Source of the DNA: Tissierellia bacterium
GTDB lineage: Bacteria; Bacillota; Clostridia; Tissierellales; Peptoniphilaceae
DNA length: 64,000 bases
Direction of reading: 5' to 3'
Assembly (NCBI GenBank): GCA_030535395.1
Contig: JAUNLK010000005.1
Location: 52,384-116,383 of the forward strand
The first letter of the stretch is position 1; each line of letters begins with the position of its first letter. Below are positions 34,739 through 42,427 of this stretch, piece by piece. The position numbers were made by a program, and so were the translations under genes. Below the pieces are notes generated by a model. It had not been told where the DNA came from and did no database searches. It was given only the letters and a program-made list of their open reading frames with translations.

Positions 34739-35488
34739 ATGGAAAAATTGCTATACACTCGTTCTGAGGCCCTGACCAAGACACCCACTCACTACTGCCC
34801 AGGATGTACCCACGGGATCATCCACAGACTGATTGCAGAAGTTTTGGTTGAATTGGACCTGATGGGGGACGCTCTGGGCGTCTGCCCCGTAGGCTGCTCG
34901 GCCCTGGCCTATAAATATTTCAACATCGACATGTACCAAGCTGCCCACGGTCGTGCCCCCGCAGTGGCCACCGGTGCAAAGCGCTCCACCCCCGACAAAT
35001 TCGTCTTCACCTATCAAGGGGACGGGGACCTGGCTTCCATTGGTACCGCAGAAATCATTCAAGCTGCCCACCGCGGTGAGCGGATTTCCACCATCTTTGT
35101 AAACAACGCCATCTACGGCATGACCGGCGGACAAATGGCCCCCACCACTCTGGTAGGACAAAAGACCACCACCTCCCCCTACGGTCGTGACGAAGCTTGG
35201 AGTGGTAAGCCCCTGCGCATGTCCGAAATCTTTGCCACCATCGACGGTGCAAAATTCGTTGAGCGGGTGGCCGTGGATACCCCCGCCCACATTCGTCAAG
35301 CCAAAAAAGCCATTAAGGCCTGCTTCGAAGTTCAGCTCAACGACGAGGGCTTCGGCATCGTGGAAGTGCTCTCCACCTGCCCCACCAACTGGGGTCTGCC
35401 TCCCGTGGAAGCAACCAAATGGCTCAAAGACAACTTGATTCCCTACTATCCTCTGGGAAATTTCCGCAACACCAAAGGAGATGAGTAA
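34739..35488 (+). CDS. 2-oxoacid:ferredoxin oxidoreductase beta subunit (thiamine-diphosphate binding)
   Basis: 249 residues. HYCPGCTHG at the N-terminus and the cofactor motif YQGDGDLASIG with FVNNAIYGMTGGQ bind thiamine diphosphate and magnesium. It begins 1 bp after the alpha subunit stop and its last codons contain the ribosome site of the gamma subunit, so expression is stoichiometric. Confidence 0.94.
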   Translation: MEKLLYTRSEALTKTPTHYCPGCTHGIIHRLIAEVLVELDLMGDALGVCPVGCSALAYKYFNIDMYQAAHGRAPAVATGAKRSTPDKFVFTYQGDGDLASIGTAEIIQAAHRGERISTIFVNNAIYGMTGGQMAPTTLVGQKTTTSPYGRDEAWSGKPLRMSEIFATIDGAKFVERVAVDTPAHIRQAKKAIKACFEVQLNDEGFGIVEVLSTCPTNWGLPPVEATKWLKDNLIPYYPLGNFRNTKGDE

Positions 35489-35489
35489 T

Positions 35490-36044
35490 ATGACGATTGA
35501 GAAAATCATTGTTTCCGGATTCGGTGGTCAAGGGGTCATGGGTATTGGACAACTCCTCACCTATGCCGGCATGTTCGACAACAAGGAAGTTTCCTGGCTC
35601 CCCAGCTACGGTCCCGAAATGCGTGGTGGGGCCGCCAACTGCTCCGTAATCATCTCCGACGATCCCATCGGCGCACCCAATATCTCCAGTGCCGATCACG
35701 TCATCGTTATGAATGAGCCCAGCCTGGACAAATTCGAGTCCTATGTAAAACCAGGTGGACACCTCTTCATCAACTCCTCCCTGATTAAAAAGCCCGCCTC
35801 CCGGGACGACATCCACGTACACTACTTCCCCGTCAACGAATTGGTGGCTGAATTTGGCAATCCCAGAGCCCTCAATATGATCATGGTGGGCGGCTTCAAC
35901 GAAGTTTCCGAAACCGTAACCAAGGAGAGCCTGGAAAAAGCTGTGGAAGCTCTCTACGGTAAGAAAAAGCCCGAAATGTTGGAGACCAACTACAAAGCCA
36001 TGAAATTCGGCGGCGAAAAAATGATGGAGGCCAGCAATGTCTAA
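35490..36044 (+). CDS. 2-oxoacid:ferredoxin oxidoreductase gamma subunit
   Basis: 184 residues, the Rossmann-like domain that completes the CoA site (VSGFGGQGVMGIGQLLTYAG, YGPEMRGGAANC, INSSLI). The ATG at 35490 has AAAGGAG 9 bp upstream; an ATG at 35481 directly abuts that site and is less likely. It overlaps the ferritin-like gene by 8 bp. Confidence 0.94.
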   Translation: MTIEKIIVSGFGGQGVMGIGQLLTYAGMFDNKEVSWLPSYGPEMRGGAANCSVIISDDPIGAPNISSADHVIVMNEPSLDKFESYVKPGGHLFINSSLIKKPASRDDIHVHYFPVNELVAEFGNPRALNMIMVGGFNEVSETVTKESLEKAVEALYGKKKPEMLETNYKAMKFGGEKMMEASNV

Positions 36045-36528
36045 AGAAATCGAAGTACTACGCACAGCCATGCTCAACGAAGTGGAAGGGGCCGAGTTCT
36101 ACAAATTGGCCGCTGAACGCTTCGCTCCCTCCGCCACCAAGGATTCCCTCCTGGAACTGGCAAGACAGGAAGAGGAGCACATTGAGTTTTTGAGATCCCT
36201 CACCGAAAAATTGGGGAAAACCGGGGAAATCAACTACGATCCCGAGGCACTGAAAAAAGAAGTGGAATCCCCCCAAATCTTCAACTGGGACAAAGTGGAC
36301 CAAGAGCTGGTTCGCCTGGCCGTTACCGTCTTCTCCGTGGGCATGAACATGGAAAAGGACTCCGTTGCCTTCTATGAAAAAGCCATGGCAGAGGCCGAAA
36401 CTGAAGATGTAAAACAACTCTTCAACATCCTGGTCAAGTGGGAAAAAGCCCACCTCCACACCCTTCAAAAACAATACGAAGTCTACCAACAAGAATGGTG
36501 GAACATGCAAAACTTCGCTCCCTTCTAA
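36037..36528 (+). CDS. Ferritin-like/rubrerythrin-type di-iron protein
   Basis: 163-residue four-helix bundle. Iron ligands are suggested by NEVEGAEFYKLA, RQEEEHIEFL, EKDSVAFYEKA and KWEKAHLHTL, as in rubrerythrin-related proteins. No C-terminal rubredoxin domain (no CxxC) is present, so it is not a full rubrerythrin. It is the last gene of the operon, overlapping the gamma subunit, and may protect the oxygen-sensitive enzyme or store iron for it; this role is inferred. Confidence 0.88.
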   Translation: MSKEIEVLRTAMLNEVEGAEFYKLAAERFAPSATKDSLLELARQEEEHIEFLRSLTEKLGKTGEINYDPEALKKEVESPQIFNWDKVDQELVRLAVTVFSVGMNMEKDSVAFYEKAMAEAETEDVKQLFNILVKWEKAHLHTLQKQYEVYQQEWWNMQNFAPF

Positions 36529-36546
36529 AGAGAGCGCAGCTGAGAG

Positions 36547-36573
36547 AGGCCCTCAATATTGGGGGCCTTTTTT
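36547..36573 (+). terminator. Terminator of the oxidoreductase operon
   Basis: AGGCCCTCAA (36547-36556) pairs with TTGGGGGCCT with one G-U pair, followed by a T-run. Confidence 0.88.
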
Positions 36574-36599
36574 GCTGCCCAAATTCCAAAATCCCCATC

Positions 36600-36627
36600 A
36601 AAAAGGCCCCCACACAGGGCGGGGGCC
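36600..36627 (-). terminator. Terminator of the feo operon
   Basis: GGCCCCC (36605-36611) pairs with GGGGGCC (36621-36627); five U follow on the minus strand. Confidence 0.85.
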
Positions 36628-36631
36628 GGGG

Positions 36632-36799
36632 CTATTCTGACAGCTTTCCTGGAAGATTCCCACTGCACTGATCGCTGAGGGAACAACTGCTGCAGCTGCT
36701 GCAGCTGCTACAGGAGCTGGGATTTTTTCGAATATTTCGGATGATGATGGCGGTGACCGACAGCAGGATCACGGCCACCACAATGGTACCCGGAGTCAT
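36632..36799 (-). CDS. FeoB-associated Cys-rich membrane protein
   Basis: 55-residue protein with one membrane helix (about 4-21) and a cysteine cluster CSSCSSCSSC followed by another cysteine, the hallmark of the small proteins found after feoB. The ATG overlaps the feoB stop as ATGA and follows GGAAGGAGG. It probably assists the iron channel, perhaps through metal-thiolate binding; exact function is not established. Confidence 0.92.
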   Translation of the reverse strand: MTPGTIVVAVILLSVTAIIIRNIRKNPSSCSSCSSCSSCSLSDQCSGNLPGKLSE

Positions 36800-39273
36800 A
36801 GGCTTCCTCCTTCCAGGCTTTCCTTGCCAAAGCTCACCCTCTTTTTCTGAGAGCGGAGCATGAGATAGACCATGGTGATGAGGCAGATGAGGGCAGCCCC
36901 CATGCCCAGGGGATTGCCCGCTCCCTGTAGGGCCATGCCCAGCTGATAGATGATGAGGGAGACGGCATAGGCAAAGCCCGTGGCATAGGCAATGGCAAAG
37001 ACCGTCCACCGGGGATCATCCATCTCCCGCTTGATGGCCCCCATGGCCGCAAAGCAGGGAGCGCAGAGGAGATTGAAGACCATAAAGCTGTAGCCACTGA
37101 GGGGAGTGAAGACCGCGGAGAGATTTTCATAGACCGATCCCCCCTGGCCGTAGAGGACCCCCAGGGCCCCCACAATATTCTCCTTGGCCACCAGGCCGGT
37201 GATGGTGGCCACCGCCCCCTGCCAGGTCCCCCAGCCCAGGGGGGCGAAGACCCAAGCAATGGACCGCCCCATGAGGGCCAGGAAGGACTGGGAGAGCTCC
37301 TCTTCACCGAGGAGTCCGATCCTCCCTTGGACAATGCCAAAATTGGAGAGGATCCAAATGAGCATGGTGGACAGGAGGATGATGCTCCCCGCCTTTTTAA
37401 TAAAGGAGGAGCTCCGCTCCCAGGTCACCCGCCACAGATTCTTCAGTGTGGGGAGGTGATAGGGGGGCAGTTCCATGACAAAGGGCACCGGCTCCCCCTG
37501 GAAGGGGGCGGTGTTTTTCAGCATGAGCCCCGACACCACAATGGCCGCCATGCCCACAAAGTAGGCGGAGGTGGCCACCCAGGCGCTGCCCCCGAAAATG
37601 GCCCCTGCAATCATGGAGATCATGGGCACCTTGGCCCCACAGGGGATGAAATTGGTGGTCATAATGGTCATTCTCCGCTGTTGCTCCGATTCAATGGTGC
37701 GGGTGGCCATGACCCCGGGAACCCCGCAGCCGGTGCCCACCAACATGGGGATGAAGCTCTTGCCGGAGAGGCCGAACTTTCGGAAGGCCCGGTCCAGGAC
37801 AAAGGCGATCCGGGCCATATAGCCCGAGGCCTCCAGTATGGCCAAGAGGGCGAAGAGGACGGCCATTTGGGGCACAAAGCCCAGGACGGCCCCCACTCCG
37901 GCCACTATGCCCTCCAGTATGAGGCCCTGGAGGACTTCCGCCACCTCCATGGACTCCAGGAGACTTTCCACCACAACGGGGACTCCGGGAACCCAGAGGC
38001 CGTAGTCCTGGGGACGGGGGGTCCCCTGGCTGTTCAAGTAGCGGGCCGTGGCATCCACGAGATCCGTCCTCTGGGCCTGGAAGGACTCATCCCTCAGGGT
38101 CTCCTCGTCCACTACGGTGTAGGACAGTGCGGCATCCTCAGGAGTGGCCGCCAGAAGGGCGCTCAGGGCCCCTTGCGCCCCACTCCCCTCCAGGGCCTCC
38201 GCCATGGACTCGCTGCCATAGGCGTCCATAAAAGCTCCAATGATCTCATCGGTGGCGCCGTAGTTTTCCACAGCGGCCTCGTACTGGGCCCTTCCCCGGC
38301 CCAGGAGGTGGAAGCCCTCTCCAAAGAGGCCGTCATTGGCCCAGTCCGTGGCCCGGACCCCCACCCCCACCATGGCAATGTAGTAGACCAAAAACATCAC
38401 CAGGGCGAAAATGGGCAGGCCCAAGAAACGGTGGGTGACCAGGTGGTCGATTCGGTCGGAGACACTGGCCTCCAGCTTCACATTCTTCCGGTAGATGCCC
38501 TCCAAAAGGAGGGAGATGCCATCGTAGCGGGCGCCAATGACCAGGCTCTCCCCGTCATCGTCCAGGGCCTCCTCCAGTGGGGCCACCATGAGCTTCCGCC
38601 GGGAGCGATCCTCCTCAGTGAAGTGGAGCCCCTCCATGGTCCGCTCCTCCCCCTCTAAAAGTTTCACCGAGAGGAAGCGGAGCCTCTCCGGCTCCTGGCC
38701 CTGGAGAAATTCCCCTTCTAGCTCCCTGAGCAGCTCCTCCATCTGGGAGGGATAGCTCAGAGGACTGGGGACCACGGCCCCCTCCGCCACCCTCAGGGCC
38801 TCCTCCGCCACGGGGAAAATCCCCTCCTCTTTAATGGCGGCAATGGGCAGCACCGGACAGCCCAGGGCCCGGGAGAGGCCCTCCAGGTCCAGGTGGTCCC
38901 CATTTTTTTCGATGACATCCATCATATTGATGGCCACCACCATGGGGATATGTAATTCCAACAATTGAGAAGTGAGATAGAGATTTCGCTCCAAATTGGA
39001 GCCATCCACAATATTGATAATGGCATCGGGCCGCTCATTTAAGAGATACTCCCGAGCCACCACTTCCTCCAAAGTATAGGGGGAGAGGGAGTAGATCCCC
39101 GGCAGATCCGTGATGATGGTCCCAGGGGAACCCTTGAGGGCACCCTCCTTCTTCTCCACCGTGACCCCCGGCCAATTTCCCACAAATTGATTGGCGCCAG
39201 TGAGTCCGTTGAACAGGGTGGTCTTCCCACTATTGGGGTTTCCAACCAGTGCCAGAGTCATTGATCGAGCCAT
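36796..39273 (-). CDS. feoB: Ferrous iron transporter FeoB
   Basis: 825-residue iron(II) transporter. The cytosolic G domain has GNPNSGKTTLFNG (G1, 11-23), DLPGIYS (G3) and AINMMD (G4), then a helical linker and a membrane domain with two Gate repeats (GTGCGVPGV, and the paired segment near LCAPCFAAMGA). A soluble insertion of about 110 residues (about 320-430) separates early membrane segments. The start follows AAAGGAC. A terminator-like hairpin and a separate dyad lie between feoA and this gene, so it may also have its own control. Confidence 0.95.
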   Translation of the reverse strand: MARSMTLALVGNPNSGKTTLFNGLTGANQFVGNWPGVTVEKKEGALKGSPGTIITDLPGIYSLSPYTLEEVVAREYLLNERPDAIINIVDGSNLERNLYLTSQLLELHIPMVVAINMMDVIEKNGDHLDLEGLSRALGCPVLPIAAIKEEGIFPVAEEALRVAEGAVVPSPLSYPSQMEELLRELEGEFLQGQEPERLRFLSVKLLEGEERTMEGLHFTEEDRSRRKLMVAPLEEALDDDGESLVIGARYDGISLLLEGIYRKNVKLEASVSDRIDHLVTHRFLGLPIFALVMFLVYYIAMVGVGVRATDWANDGLFGEGFHLLGRGRAQYEAAVENYGATDEIIGAFMDAYGSESMAEALEGSGAQGALSALLAATPEDAALSYTVVDEETLRDESFQAQRTDLVDATARYLNSQGTPRPQDYGLWVPGVPVVVESLLESMEVAEVLQGLILEGIVAGVGAVLGFVPQMAVLFALLAILEASGYMARIAFVLDRAFRKFGLSGKSFIPMLVGTGCGVPGVMATRTIESEQQRRMTIMTTNFIPCGAKVPMISMIAGAIFGGSAWVATSAYFVGMAAIVVSGLMLKNTAPFQGEPVPFVMELPPYHLPTLKNLWRVTWERSSSFIKKAGSIILLSTMLIWILSNFGIVQGRIGLLGEEELSQSFLALMGRSIAWVFAPLGWGTWQGAVATITGLVAKENIVGALGVLYGQGGSVYENLSAVFTPLSGYSFMVFNLLCAPCFAAMGAIKREMDDPRWTVFAIAYATGFAYAVSLIIYQLGMALQGAGNPLGMGAALICLITMVYLMLRSQKKRVSFGKESLEGGSL

Positions 39274-39296
39274 AACAGTCCTTTCTAAAAGTTCAC

Positions 39297-39318
39297 GGAG
39301 TTAGTCTTGTCTAACTCC
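39297..39318. promoter_or_regulatory. Candidate metal-regulator box upstream of feoB
   Basis: Perfect dyad GGAGTTAG-tcttgt-CTAACTCC, 24 bp before the feoB ATG. It shares TGTCTAACT with the dyad upstream of feoA (39822-39830). A DtxR-type regulator gene is nearby. It has no U-run and is not a terminator. Confidence 0.5.
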
Positions 39319-39323
39319 CTCGG

Positions 39324-39348
39324 AAAAAAGAAACCCGGTTCCTCCGGG
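39324..39348 (-). terminator. Intercistronic terminator between feoA and feoB
   Basis: CCCGG (39334-39338) pairs with CCGGG (39344-39348); on the minus strand TTTCTTTTTT follows. The short stem suggests partial termination. Confidence 0.55.
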
Positions 39349-39358
39349 GCGGGAGAAC

Positions 39359-39589
39359 TCAGATGCCCTCCACCTGCACCAGCTTGGCATCCTCTTTTCT
39401 CAGGGTCAGCTGAAAATTGCGGAGGGTCAGTTCCATGGGATCCCCCAGGGGAGCCACTCGCCTGAGGGTGACCTTGGTGCCCCGGGTGAGGCCCATGTCC
39501 ATAATTCTCCGCTTGAGGCCGCTATTGCCCTGTACTTTCTTCACCACCGCTTCCTCGCCAATGGCCAGTTGATCCAAAGTTCTCTCCAC
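39359..39589 (-). CDS. feoA: FeoA family ferrous iron transport protein
   Basis: 76-residue SH3-like protein that assists FeoB. The GTG at 39589 follows GAGGAGG; the long frame extending upstream to 39871 has no support. Family pattern: LDQLAIGEEAVVKKVQGNSGLKRRIMDMGLTRGTKVTLRRVAPLGDP. It is the first gene of the feoA-feoB run and faces the divergent DtxR regulator. Confidence 0.93.
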   Translation of the reverse strand: MERTLDQLAIGEEAVVKKVQGNSGLKRRIMDMGLTRGTKVTLRRVAPLGDPMELTLRNFQLTLRKEDAKLVQVEGI

Positions 39590-39821
39590 GATACACCCTC
39601 CTCTGTATGAAAATACCCACTGAGTACCTGGATGGGGAAGGCACCGCCCCACTCTGGGGGGCCGGAAAAGGCAGGGGCCCTTCAGGGGGCCACAAAGAAG
39701 CCCAAAAACTCTTGGGATCTCACCTTTTAAATTGTTTCGCCCCGCCTCCGGGGCCAAATATGTACGCCGCCATCTCCGAAAAAATTGCCGGCAAGCCTCC
39801 AGGTCCAAATGGTGTTTAATA

Positions 39822-39844
39822 TGTCTAACTACCTTAAGTTTAGC
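39822..39844. promoter_or_regulatory. Candidate DtxR-type operator upstream of feoA
   Basis: In the 386 bp gap between feoA and dtxR, an imperfect dyad CTAACT-acctta-AGTTTAG (39825-39843) overlaps a TATTAA -10 candidate for feoA. The TGTCTAACT half is repeated in front of feoB. I see no gene in 39590-39975. Confidence 0.45.
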
Positions 39845-39975
39845 CAGCCCAAAGGCCCTTGTCAAGGGCATTTGGGGCCTTCAAGGGAAAATTTCTGCCC
39901 AATCCCCACAGATTGAAAGCTGCCCCCTCCTGTGATAGGCTAAAATCACCAAAGCCACGGGAGGAGACAAAATCC

Positions 39976-40353
39976 ATGAGCAGAGACAAGACCAATGAAG
40001 ACTATCTGGAGGCCATCCTCCTCATCCAAAGAGAACTGGGGGAAGTCCGCAGCGTGGATGTGGCCCACCACATGGGGGTCACCAAGCCCAGTGTCACCTA
40101 TGCCACCAAGCGCCTGAAGCAGGAGGGCTTTATCACCATGGAGGAAAATGGCCTCATCCACTTCACAGCCCAGGGAGAGGCCCTGGCCCAGGGAGTCTAC
40201 GAGCGCCACCAAACCCTCACCCGCCTCTTTGTCACCCTGGGGGTGGACGAGGCCACCGCCCGGGCCGACGCCTGTAAAGTGGAGCACGACATCAGCGAGG
40301 CCACCTTCGAGGCCCTCCGCCGCCACACCCGTTTCCTGGAAGGGGAAGAATAG
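39976..40353 (+). CDS. Metal-dependent transcriptional regulator (DtxR/MntR family)
   Basis: 125 residues: winged helix (VRSVDVAHHMGVTKPSVTYATKRLKQEGFI, about 22-51) and a dimerisation/metal domain (TLGVDEATARADACKVEHDISEATFEALRRH) whose Cys-x-x-Glu-His residues bind metal. The SH3-like C-terminal domain is absent, as in MntR. The ATG at 39976 has GGAG 9 bp upstream; the frame extends further but without support. It is divergent from feoA and probably represses the feo genes when iron or manganese is ample. Confidence 0.92.
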   Translation: MSRDKTNEDYLEAILLIQRELGEVRSVDVAHHMGVTKPSVTYATKRLKQEGFITMEENGLIHFTAQGEALAQGVYERHQTLTRLFVTLGVDEATARADACKVEHDISEATFEALRRHTRFLEGEE

Positions 40354-40411
40354 TTTCCCAGTCCCCTCTCCGGTACGGGGATTTTCAAATGGGAACAATT
40401 CCCTTTTTAGG

Positions 40412-40440
40412 TTGACAGATGACAAGTCCTTCTTTATGAT
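40412..40440 (+). promoter_or_regulatory. Promoter of the riboswitch-controlled operon
   Basis: Consensus TTGACA (40412-40417), 17 bp spacer, TATGAT (40435-40440). It would give a leader of about 440 nt before the receptor gene. Confidence 0.8.
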
Positions 40441-40563
40441 GAAATTGTGTGAAACTTGTGAGGCGAAACTCCCCGGAGTCCGCCCCCCTGGGCCCCGCAG
40501 CTCAGGGCACAATTACATAGGAAAACTGTGTCTCTTTCGCCCCTAAGTCACATGGACAGGGAC

Positions 40564-40740
40564 GAAGGGTTAGATGGAATGGGTGAAAAGCCCAACGTAC
40601 CGGCACTGTAAGAGTGAGGGAGCACCGAAGCGGCACCGCCGCTTGGACGAAAGTCAGCCACTGTGGAAGATTCCATGGGAAGGTAGGATGCCCCCGCGGG
40701 GATGAAACCCCATAGCTCGAGTCAGGAGACTTACACAGTT
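40564..40740 (+). ncRNA. Cobalamin riboswitch
   Basis: The conserved elements occur in order: GGAATGGGTGAAAAGCCC, GGCACTGTAAG, the B12 box AGTCAGCCACTG, GGGAAGG, and the closing CGAGTCAGGAGAC. This is the AdoCbl-type architecture. It lies between a consensus promoter and an intrinsic terminator, so B12 should lower transcription of the downstream importer. Exact ends are approximate. Confidence 0.92.
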
Positions 40741-40788
40741 GGATTCAGTGGAGGACCTGGAACGTCCCCACTCACACGGAAAAAACGG

Positions 40789-40824
40789 CCGTGTCACTCT
40801 ACCCAATGAGTGGCACGGTTTTTT
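40789..40824 (+). terminator. Riboswitch expression-platform terminator
   Basis: CCGTGTCACTC (40789-40799) pairs with GAGTGGCACGG (40808-40818) with one G-U pair, then six T. It ends 65 bp before the receptor ATG. Confidence 0.9.
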
Positions 40825-40888
40825 ATTGCATCTGGACACAGAGGGGAAGCTACCGGTGGCCCCCCACAGTCCTGGGATTGGAGGATTT

Positions 40889-42427
40889 ATGAACATCAAA
40901 AAACCAATGATCTTGGGGGGCCTGCTCTTACTTCTGACCGCCTGCGGCCCCCAGACGAAGACCGAGGGAAATGCCCAACAGTCCGCCGCCCCCTTTGCCG
41001 GGGGAAGCTACACCGCCACGGCCCCCGCCTATCACGACAGCCTCGAGGTCCAGCTGGAAGTGGACGACCAGAAGCAGATGACGGCTCTTTCCGTGGTGAG
41101 CCACCAGGAGAGCGAGGGCATTGGCACCGTGGCCGTTGACCGGCTCCCGGAGGCCATCCTGGAGGGGCAGTCCCTGGAGGTGGAGGCCATCTCCGGGGCC
41201 ACCATCACCAGCGATGCCATAGTGGCCGCCGCAGCCGATGCCCTCACCCAGGCGGGCCTGGACCCCGCAAATTTCGGCTACCGCCCCAGGGAGGTGGAGG
41301 AGCTGCGCCTCTCCCCCTTTGACCCCGCCACTCTGGCGGCCAAGGCCCCCACCACGGAGAGCCTCACCGTCACCGATGCCCGGGGCCGGGAGGTGGAGCT
41401 GGAGCTGCCCATTTCCAGATTTGCCGTGAGCACCATGGACGTCATGGACTTCGTGATTCCCCTCTTGGGGGAGGAGGCCTTTAGCATGCTCTCCGGCTCC
41501 GGCCAGGACGGGGGCAGGGGCATCGAGACCTACGCCCAGCTCTATGTGCCCCTGGTGGGGGACTATCTCACCCACAGCCCCCAAATTTCAGACCACAATG
41601 CCCCCTTTGATCTGGAGATGATCCTGGCGGCGGACCCCGATGTGCTCATTGTCAACTCCGCCATGGGGGCCCACGGCCACGCCATGGCCCTGGAGGCCCA
41701 GCTTCAAGAGGCGGGGATTCCCATGGTCCTCGTGGATGTCCCCGGCGACTCCATCTACCACTCCTCCAAGGACACCGTGGACCTACTGGGCCGCATCTTC
41801 CAGAAAGAGGAGCGGGCCCGGGAGCTCAATGAATTCCTGGACCGCCAATTCGCCCTGGTCCTGGACAAGCAGCTCCAGGAGCGGGAGGACCGCCCCACCG
41901 TCTACTACGAGAAGTCCGGCTACTCGGAGATCTTCGGGGTCACCAGCGGCGACGACAGCGGCTGGGGCTCCATTATCGCCCTGGCGGGAGGGGACAATAT
42001 CGCCCAGCCCCTCCTGGCGGAGGCCCCGGCGGGCCCCGGGAAGGGAGGGAAAAATGTCACCCTGGACCAGGAGTACATCCTCCAGGCGGACCCTGAGTTC
42101 ATCATCCTCAGCGGCTCCGGCGGGGGCTGGATGGACAATATTCCCGGAAGCGAGGCCGCCGTCCCCTCCTTTGACATCATTCACCGGAAGGCCTGGGACC
42201 AGCTCAGCGCCGTAAAGGAGGCCCAAATCTATGAGATCTCCCACCCCATGAACCGCTCCCTCACCGGTTTCTACGCCCTGCAAAAACTGGCCGCCACCTT
42301 CCACCCCCAGGAGTTTCAAGGGGTGGATGTGGATGCCAATATTGACGAGTTCTTCCAGCGCTTTATGTTGGTGGACAGCGACATCACCAGCTGGTACTAC
42401 CGGATGCCGAAAGATTTGACGCCATGA
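40889..42427 (+). CDS. Flavinylated lipoprotein: FMN-binding domain fused to an ABC substrate-binding protein
   Basis: 512 residues from the ATG at 40889 (TTGGAGG upstream). A lipoprotein signal ends at Cys19 (LLLLLTAC). Residues about 38-120 are an FMN_bind domain whose motif SGATIT places a covalent FMN on Thr107. Residues about 160-510 are a BtuF/FecB-type receptor (NAPFDLEMILAADPDVLIVNS, DQEYILQADPEFIIL). Standard receptors lack the flavin domain. Under a cobalamin riboswitch and followed by permease and ATPase genes, it probably binds a corrinoid, or a related metal chelate, and may reduce it outside the membrane. A flavin transferase (ApbE) would be needed and is not in the window. Confidence 0.88.
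   Translation: MNIKKPMILGGLLLLLTACGPQTKTEGNAQQSAAPFAGGSYTATAPAYHDSLEVQLEVDDQKQMTALSVVSHQESEGIGTVAVDRLPEAILEGQSLEVEAISGATITSDAIVAAAADALTQAGLDPANFGYRPREVEELRLSPFDPATLAAKAPTTESLTVTDARGREVELELPISRFAVSTMDVMDFVIPLLGEEAFSMLSGSGQDGGRGIETYAQLYVPLVGDYLTHSPQISDHNAPFDLEMILAADPDVLIVNSAMGAHGHAMALEAQLQEAGIPMVLVDVPGDSIYHSSKDTVDLLGRIFQKEERARELNEFLDRQFALVLDKQLQEREDRPTVYYEKSGYSEIFGVTSGDDSGWGSIIALAGGDNIAQPLLAEAPAGPGKGGKNVTLDQEYILQADPEFIILSGSGGGWMDNIPGSEAAVPSFDIIHRKAWDQLSAVKEAQIYEISHPMNRSLTGFYALQKLAATFHPQEFQGVDVDANIDEFFQRFMLVDSDITSWYYRMPKDLTP

Noticed and set aside
37327..38658. Long antisense open frames over feoB, secA, tex and others
   Set aside because: They mirror GC-rich coding strands, lack ribosome sites and have low-complexity translations; they are shadows of the true genes.
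39590..39871. N-terminal extension of feoA
   Set aside because: The frame stays open upstream, but FeoA homology and a strong ribosome site begin at the GTG at 39589, and the extension crosses the promoter region.
40739..40888. Earlier start for the flavin-receptor lipoprotein
   Set aside because: The in-frame extension covers the riboswitch terminator and would bury the lipoprotein signal; the ATG at 40889 has a good ribosome site.
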